64,000 nucleotides of DNA from Pelagibacterium limicola (GTDB taxonomy: Bacteria > Pseudomonadota > Alphaproteobacteria > Rhizobiales > Devosiaceae). Below are positions 59,186 through 64,000 of this stretch, piece by piece. Made by a program: the position numbers and the translations under genes. Numbering within the stretch: position 1 is the first letter of the stretch; each line of letters starts with the position of its first letter. Under the pieces are notes generated by a model. The model did not search any database, had not been told where the DNA came from, and saw only the letters and a list, made by a program, of their open reading frames with translations. The stretch is taken from positions 62,001 through 126,000 of the forward strand of contig NZ_JADQDB010000006.1 of NCBI RefSeq assembly GCF_015694405.1, written 5' to 3'.

Positions 59186-59373
59186 TGAGACCTCCTTTTG
59201 GCCTCAACTCAAACTAACTAAATCATCTTGAAAAAGCAAGCAATATCAGATACTTATCACACAATGGCCAGCCCGATCCAACACAAGGAAACACTGTCCA
59301 TCGCCTGCGCACGCGTGAGCGGACGAACACGAGGTTCAGCCGTTTCAGTTTAGCCAAGCGGCAAAGTAGTAGG

Positions 59374-60891
59374 TTATTGAGCCTGTTGCGCTTGCAGGGC
59401 CTCAATCTCATCCAGACGGCTCGCAGCCCGATAGATCGCACCTCGCAGCACAGCATCGCCATGCGCCGCATCATGCAATCCGTCTAGTAGGTCCAGCAGA
59501 GGCAGAATGTTCTCGAAATCGTCTGGCAGACCTTGGATCGCTCGTGCGATGAGCGAGGGTGCATGGCGATCACCTATACCTTCAATTTGGCCCGCCTGAA
59601 TCTCAGCGGCGACCGGCACCGCCGCACCGGTTGGAGCTGTATAGGCACTACGCTCACCACGTAGCCGCTCCAAGGCACGTTGCTTTGAATTCTGGTAGAC
59701 GCAGTCTGCGCCCTCTAGCGCCTGAACAGCGGCATCGGTTTCTTGACCGCTGAGGCGAACAAAATAGTGAAGCGGCAACCATTGGCGCTGCACGTGCGCA
59801 GAGAGGCAAACATACTCCATCGGCATCCGAACTTGCTCCCTACGCAAGTATGACTTCACCGCCATATCGGCGGTTAGAGCGCGCGCCTCGACCCGCTCAC
59901 GCACCTGCCCGGCAGCATCGACCGCGCGAACATCCCCCACGAGCCGAAGCGTAGGTGCTCCCTCGCGCTCCTCAAACTCTCCTTCGCGAATGAACTCCAA
60001 TTGCTCGGCTAGTTCCCGATCAATTGTTATCTGCCTCTCACCGGCATCCACCGTTCCTTCGCGGGTATCAACAATGAGGGCCTTGTCAGTGCCGATCTCG
60101 GACAGTCGTGCAGCGCTGGACAGGAGCAAGGCGTGCGCCGAACGATCACGTTCGCGCAGCATGGCGAGAAGATCGCCGTACTTAATTCGTGCAGATTGGC
60201 CGGGATAACGGAACAGAATAGTTCCGTCCGTCAGGCCATCGCCGTCTCGGCAGACGATCACGGGGGGCAAGGTGTGCTTCTCAACATGAAGCACACCGAC
60301 TTCAACACCGTCCAAGTCGAGCAGACATTTTGAAAACACCGGCGTTGGCGTGAGAAACGTTTTCACCTTGTCCGCAACAGTCACGATGTCGGTATCACGG
60401 AAGGCTGCATCGGCCAGTCCAACGGCTTTGCATTCGCCATCGGCAACACCAATAAAGACAAAGCCGCCCCTGTTATTAGCCAAACCAGCGATCGCCTTGA
60501 TTATCGGGTTCAGACGTTTTGGATCGAAAGTTTCTTTACATTCCTGCTCGGAAGTTTCGCCATCGGCGAGATACCAGAGTCCATCGGCGCGGCGCTCGAA
60601 TCTGGCGCGCGCTTGGTCGGCTAAGCTTTGTCTTGCCGGGATAACGTTCCCATTGATGGCAACGCCGATTTCAGCAGGCGCGAAAGTAGCAAGAAAAGCA
60701 TCCAAGTCCTCATTCGAAGCTTGCGGCACATCTGGTCCGTAGTCGCCAGTCCGAATGCCGGTGATCCGCCCTGAGTTCACCGGGCGATCCTGTCGATTGA
60801 AGTAAAATTGGATGTCCCGGTTGCGCATGTCGCGCGCAAGCATCGCCTTTATGAGGCCGATTTCCTCGTCGGTGATGCTGCGCTTTGCCAT
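59374..60891 (-). CDS. Schlafen/AlbA_2-domain protein coupled to the nuclease-methyltransferase
   Basis: This 505-residue protein has an N-terminal helical, probably DNA-binding region (1-60, SITDEEIGLIKAMLARDM) and an AlbA_2 (Schlafen core) domain near 114-240, with EQECKETF and AIAGLANNRGGFVFIGVADG. The rest is of unknown fold, with alpha helices near the end (LLDLLDGLHDAAHGDAVLRG). AlbA_2 domains bind or cut nucleic acids. The ATG overlaps the stop of the gene at 60891 (TAATG). I do not know this exact pairing as a named defence system. Confidence 0.78.
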   Translation of the reverse strand: MAKRSITDEEIGLIKAMLARDMRNRDIQFYFNRQDRPVNSGRITGIRTGDYGPDVPQASNEDLDAFLATFAPAEIGVAINGNVIPARQSLADQARARFERRADGLWYLADGETSEQECKETFDPKRLNPIIKAIAGLANNRGGFVFIGVADGECKAVGLADAAFRDTDIVTVADKVKTFLTPTPVFSKCLLDLDGVEVGVLHVEKHTLPPVIVCRDGDGLTDGTILFRYPGQSARIKYGDLLAMLRERDRSAHALLLSSAARLSEIGTDKALIVDTREGTVDAGERQITIDRELAEQLEFIREGEFEEREGAPTLRLVGDVRAVDAAGQVRERVEARALTADMAVKSYLRREQVRMPMEYVCLSAHVQRQWLPLHYFVRLSGQETDAAVQALEGADCVYQNSKQRALERLRGERSAYTAPTGAAVPVAAEIQAGQIEGIGDRHAPSLIARAIQGLPDDFENILPLLDLLDGLHDAAHGDAVLRGAIYRAASRLDEIEALQAQQAQ

Positions 60892-63746
60892 TACGCCTCT
60901 TCCAATGCAATTTCCTCACCGTCGTTAATTTCAGGAAGCGCTTCATCGCCCCGACCGTCGATGGCATTGTTGAATGCCATCATTGCGCTTCCCATTAAGT
61001 CTATTGCTTGCCGCTGCCCGTTTCGTGCTTCCACAAGGCGAGCGATTAGGGCCAGCTGGGCTTCGCGATCAGGCGGAAACGCAATCTCCAAGTCTTCAAA
61101 ATCTCCGACCTGGGTGCGTCGGCGATTGCTGTGTCCAGTCGTAATCGCCCGGAAGGCCCGCTGATAGTAACGACTGCGCAGGAGGCAAGAGAGGAACACC
61201 GGATCCAGTCGGTCGTCGGTGATCTCGTAGATCGGAAATTCCTTCGTGACGAGCGCCCCGTCAAACTCGGGCGGGACGACCGCAACGCATCCTTTCCAGA
61301 GGTCAATGGAGCTGAACACCACATCGCCAGCGCGCGCGGCGAACCATGTTGAAGGTATATCCTCGAAATACATGCCGAGCCATTCCGGTGGGTTACGCCC
61401 CTTGCCAGCCTCGCGCGGTCGGATTTCGCCCGTCTGCCCAAGCGTCATCACAACGACGCGCTCGTCCGGGCGCGTTTCTGGGTTTACTTGAACCATGCGC
61501 CGCCGCAGCACATCCCGGATCGGCATCTTCACCCAGCCGTCTGGAACGACATTTTGCTCCTCTCGTTTGAACAGGTGGTATTTCGGATCGAGGCGATGGC
61601 TCGGATGAGCGCGCCAAAGTTCGCCTGCCGAAATTGCCATGCAGTCGGGCGATTTACGACCCGCGTAGTTTTCGGGGTCGGCGCGGAACGCTCGATACTC
61701 TCCGAGTATCGTCCCTTCCTGATCGTCCACCAATCTGCCGCCAGCAGAGCCGCGATATAAGTCGTTCAAATCCGAGTGAATGCCCGTGGACGTGTAGCCG
61801 ACCCAATTTGCCTCTGCGAGAAACACTTTGTAGTCCATCGCATCGAGCGCCATCGCGACCGCTTCTTCCTCGGATGCGCCATTCTCAAGCGCTTCATCAT
61901 AAACCTGATTAAACGCGGTTTTTTGCCATTTTTGGAACTTACGGAAATACAGTATCGACGTCTTGTTCTGTGCACCCGACTTGCGGAATGCGTAGTCAGG
62001 CAGCGACACAATAGCCTCGATCAAGCCATTCTTTGCGAGATACCTGCGCACCGAGGGGCAGTTGCTCTGCTCGCCCTGATTGTTGAACAGGCCATCGGGC
62101 AAGATCAGGCCAAGCTCGCCGCCCGGCTCAAGGAAATCGACCGACCGTTCTAGGATGACGTGCTCGGACGCGACCTTGGTCCGGTTATCGGCCACCTTAA
62201 ACGACTCAAGCGTGTTAGCCCCGAGGTGGTCATCATCACCCGCCTGCACCTCGTCACCGAAGGGCGGGTTGCCAAACAGCTTCGTAAACTTGTCCTTCGG
62301 CGGGTTCAGACGCGGATGAGCGAATACAACGTCAAGGCACGATCGATCTGCCTCGATATTCGTATGGCCGTCATGGTGTAGCAGCAGATTGATCTTGCAG
62401 ATGCGCCCGAGAATGTCATGTATCTCGATACCGAAAACGTTGGTGCGGGAGAAATCCATCTTCGCCCGGTTGATCTCGTTCTCCGGTTGCCCCTCGTACT
62501 CGCGGTCGATCTTGTGCCAGACCTGCAGCAGGGCTTCTAGCAAGAATCCACCGCTGCCAGCAGTCGGGTCGATGACGTAGTCGGTTTCCCCGATGCCAAG
62601 CATGGCAACCGTGAACCGCGACAACTGGCGCATCGTGAAATACTGCCCAAGCTCTCCGCGAAACACCGCTCCGAAGAAGTTTTCAAAGGCCGCGCCGATG
62701 CTATCGACGTCTGTCCGCAGGAAACTCACCTCTTGCAAGGTCAGAACGATCTCGTAGATCTTCTTGTCTGTCAGGCGAATGCGAGCGTTTGCGGGGAAGA
62801 TTGTAGGGTCCTGCTTGCACGCCTGCGCAAATAGAGTGTGGACGCGCCCAGCGACGGCGGCGGTAGTCTCGTTGGTGCCGACCTGAAAGTGCCGGAACTC
62901 GCCGGAACGGCGATTGCGTTCGTCGACCACCTTCGCAAACAAGAGTTTGCTCCACTCATCGAACGAGGTCAGGGGGTCACGTTTACCACCGGCCCAGATA
63001 AGTGAGTGTACACGCTTGATCTTGGCTTCAAGCAGGTGTGAGGCAACGGGATGGATATCCATCTCGCTGCCCGCGACGTAGGCATAGGCCGGAACCTCAC
63101 CAAACTGCTCGGGCACCGCATCGCGCCCGCCGAGCAGATTTCGCTGGCGTTCCGTAGGCTCGAAGTTGCCTACATCGTAGAAGCGTGACTCCCCATACTC
63201 CTCGTACAGGCCGAGGGGAATGCGCAGGGAGTTGGCATTGCCAAAAAGTTGCTCGACGCCCTGATCCCGCCCCGCCCTCGATTGCACATCGCTCTTACAC
63301 TCAACGACGAGATAAGGATCGCGGCAGGCTTCGTCGCGGTAAACGACGATGTCGGCAAAGTCGCTTGGAGTACGACGAGGCACCTGTACCTCAACCCGCA
63401 TCTGAGTCGCAGGATACTTCTTATCGATCACCAAGTTTGCGATAGCGATGCAGCGAACCCATTCTTCGGGGTCACTCCACGCATACGATTTCTTGTGGTT
63501 AAGGTGGTAAGTTACCTTTCCGCTGGCAATCTCAATTACTCCGCGCGCGACGCACTCCGCTACGTTGGCGTTCTCGATTGCAATTTCTGGCGTCAGCTTC
63601 ATTTGTTCATCCCAGCCTTCTTCGCGGGGACAATCTCTGAATGCTGCTTTTGTGTCAAGAGCGGATATAAGAGCGGTTCGCTCAGAAAGCACGGACGCCA
63701 TCGGCGATTTGCTTTTATCTATCTGAATAATAGATGTTTTTTCCAC
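60891..63746 (-). CDS. Single-chain nuclease / N6-adenine methyltransferase / specificity protein
   Basis: This 951-residue protein (GTG start at 63746 with AGGGG before it; ATG 63779 is an alternative) has a PD-(D/E)xK nuclease near 120-160 (D132 in FADIVVY, E149-C-K151 in VVECKSD) like the HsdR N-terminus, then an HsdM-type methyltransferase (GELGQYFTMRQLSRF, DPTAGSGG at 393-400, NPPF at 493-496), and a C-terminal HsdS-like recognition domain (FAARAGDVVFSSIDLWKG; FPPDREAQLALIARLVEA). No translocase helicase is present. That makes it MmeI/type IIG-like in layout. It cuts and methylates presumably at one site; the target is unknown. Confidence 0.82.
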   Translation of the reverse strand: MEKTSIIQIDKSKSPMASVLSERTALISALDTKAAFRDCPREEGWDEQMKLTPEIAIENANVAECVARGVIEIASGKVTYHLNHKKSYAWSDPEEWVRCIAIANLVIDKKYPATQMRVEVQVPRRTPSDFADIVVYRDEACRDPYLVVECKSDVQSRAGRDQGVEQLFGNANSLRIPLGLYEEYGESRFYDVGNFEPTERQRNLLGGRDAVPEQFGEVPAYAYVAGSEMDIHPVASHLLEAKIKRVHSLIWAGGKRDPLTSFDEWSKLLFAKVVDERNRRSGEFRHFQVGTNETTAAVAGRVHTLFAQACKQDPTIFPANARIRLTDKKIYEIVLTLQEVSFLRTDVDSIGAAFENFFGAVFRGELGQYFTMRQLSRFTVAMLGIGETDYVIDPTAGSGGFLLEALLQVWHKIDREYEGQPENEINRAKMDFSRTNVFGIEIHDILGRICKINLLLHHDGHTNIEADRSCLDVVFAHPRLNPPKDKFTKLFGNPPFGDEVQAGDDDHLGANTLESFKVADNRTKVASEHVILERSVDFLEPGGELGLILPDGLFNNQGEQSNCPSVRRYLAKNGLIEAIVSLPDYAFRKSGAQNKTSILYFRKFQKWQKTAFNQVYDEALENGASEEEAVAMALDAMDYKVFLAEANWVGYTSTGIHSDLNDLYRGSAGGRLVDDQEGTILGEYRAFRADPENYAGRKSPDCMAISAGELWRAHPSHRLDPKYHLFKREEQNVVPDGWVKMPIRDVLRRRMVQVNPETRPDERVVVMTLGQTGEIRPREAGKGRNPPEWLGMYFEDIPSTWFAARAGDVVFSSIDLWKGCVAVVPPEFDGALVTKEFPIYEITDDRLDPVFLSCLLRSRYYQRAFRAITTGHSNRRRTQVGDFEDLEIAFPPDREAQLALIARLVEARNGQRQAIDLMGSAMMAFNNAIDGRGDEALPEINDGEEIALEEA

Positions 63747-63781
63747 AATCAAACCCCTGCCACAAAACCCTATGTGCATAT

Positions 63782-63819
63782 TTTTGATATTTCAGAGTTC
63801 GCTACTCTGAAAGTCAAAA
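63782..63819. promoter_or_regulatory. 38-base imperfect palindrome in the divergent control region
   Basis: TTTCAGAGT (63790-63798) and ACTCTGAAA (63804-63812) form a perfect 9-bp pair with loop TCGCT. Outer arms TTTTGA (63782-63787) and TCAAAA (63814-63819) add six more pairs past a small bulge. It lies between the leftward nuclease-methyltransferase gene and the rightward nuclease-like gene, so it can govern both. Confidence 0.6.
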
Positions 63820-63885
63820 GTTGGAGGGAGTTGGGATTGTGCGTTGCTACCAGTTCGGGCAAATTGGAGGGGCTTGGGGGATATA

Positions 63886-64000
63886 ATGAGTGACATCAAA
63901 CTTTTCCGAACGGACAGCGCTTCAGTTGTCGAGCTGCGCGGTAGCGCGGTTGCACTAGAAAAATCGCTGCAGACCCTGATTGAACGCAACATGGAAGCGT
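63886..64000 (+). CDS. DUF5655/NucS-like nuclease, N-terminal part (cut by window edge)
   Basis: The first 38 codons begin MSDIKLFRTDSASVVELRGS and continue AVALEKSLQTLIERNME, which match the start of a family that carries a NucS/Mrr-like PD-(D/E)xK domain followed by DUF5655. The ATG has GGGGGA upstream. The catalytic part lies beyond the right edge, so the family call rests on the N-terminus only. It is divergent from the nuclease-methyltransferase operon. Confidence 0.65.
   Translation, partial: MSDIKLFRTDSASVVELRGSAVALEKSLQTLIERNMEA

Larger units (their letters stand above)
51999..64000. mobile_element. Integrated genomic island at tRNA-Thr, right end outside window
   Basis: The left boundary is set at the point where the broken tRNA-Thr departs from its intact copy. 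The island has a tyrosine integrase, AlpA, a primase-polymerase/helicase, an XRE repressor, unknown membrane proteins and a restriction/Schlafen-type module, none of which occur in the core region before it. Parts of it (for example 52.2-53.4 kb and 59.2-63.9 kb) look less GC-rich than the core by eye. No distal attachment site was found in the window. Confidence 0.8.

Noticed and set aside
59356-59363. AAGCGGCA as a possible right attachment site matching the lost tRNA-Thr 3' end
   Set aside because: Only eight bases match; the preceding T-arm sequence is absent. Too short to support a site.

Overview
The window looks like a chromosomal segment of an alphaproteobacterium of the order Hyphomicrobiales, most like Devosia or Pelagibacterium. 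This rests on high GC, on one-directional TCA-cycle and sdh operons, on the htpX-rsmB-heparinase-purH order, and on the tsaD/gpsA block placed divergently from hemCD-hemY. The genus is an inference from gene order and protein character; no search was run.

Positions 1-51,900 are mostly core genome. From left to right: the start of the ATP synthase operon (atpH-atpA-atpG, minus strand); priA divergent from xerC; a DMT exporter followed by an exported protein built of nine cysteine-paired acidic repeats (6,770-8,509); and a long minus-strand TCA operon, mdh-sucC-cupin-sucD-sucA-sucB-MAPEG-lpdA, ending at a perfect hairpin terminator. Next come zapE with an Inh-type lipoprotein, and succinate dehydrogenase sdhC-D-A-(DUF3052)-B. 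A block of small metabolic and stress genes follows (nudK, MarR/VOC, carbonic anhydrase, asd, a PagL-like protein, DUF892, an LLM oxidoreductase). Then come leucine biosynthesis (leuB, leuD, with a RidA/GNAT pair between them), deoD, an SbtA-type bicarbonate transporter overlapping a PII-like protein, purH, a heparinase-family protein, rsmB and htpX. The last core block holds sdhAF4, an EVE-domain gene, gpsA, tsaD and hemC-hemD-mitofilin-like-hemY.

From about 51,960 the character changes. A tRNA-Thr(CGU) 5' half is cut off just after its anticodon loop, and a complete tRNA-Thr(CGU) stands 98 bases downstream. The rest of the window is an integrated element: two unknown membrane proteins, an XRE repressor with operator-like repeats, and a minus-strand cassette running integrase, small hypothetical, AlpA regulator, primase-polymerase/helicase. 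That order resembles phage-satellite islands. Upstream of the integrase lies a defence-type module: one polypeptide joining a PD-(D/E)xK nuclease, an N6-adenine methyltransferase and a specificity domain, translationally coupled to a Schlafen/AlbA_2-domain protein. Across a 38-base imperfect palindrome, the start of a divergent DUF5655/NucS-like nuclease gene runs off the window. This module is the best candidate for an undescribed system.

In the core region, the TCA, sdh and ATP synthase genes form the respiratory centre, with sdhAF4 serving flavination of SdhA. hemCD-hemY supply heme. Carbonic anhydrase and SbtA/PII-like protein suggest bicarbonate handling for anaplerotic or biosynthetic carboxylation. 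No rRNA genes, insertion sequences or CRISPR arrays were seen.
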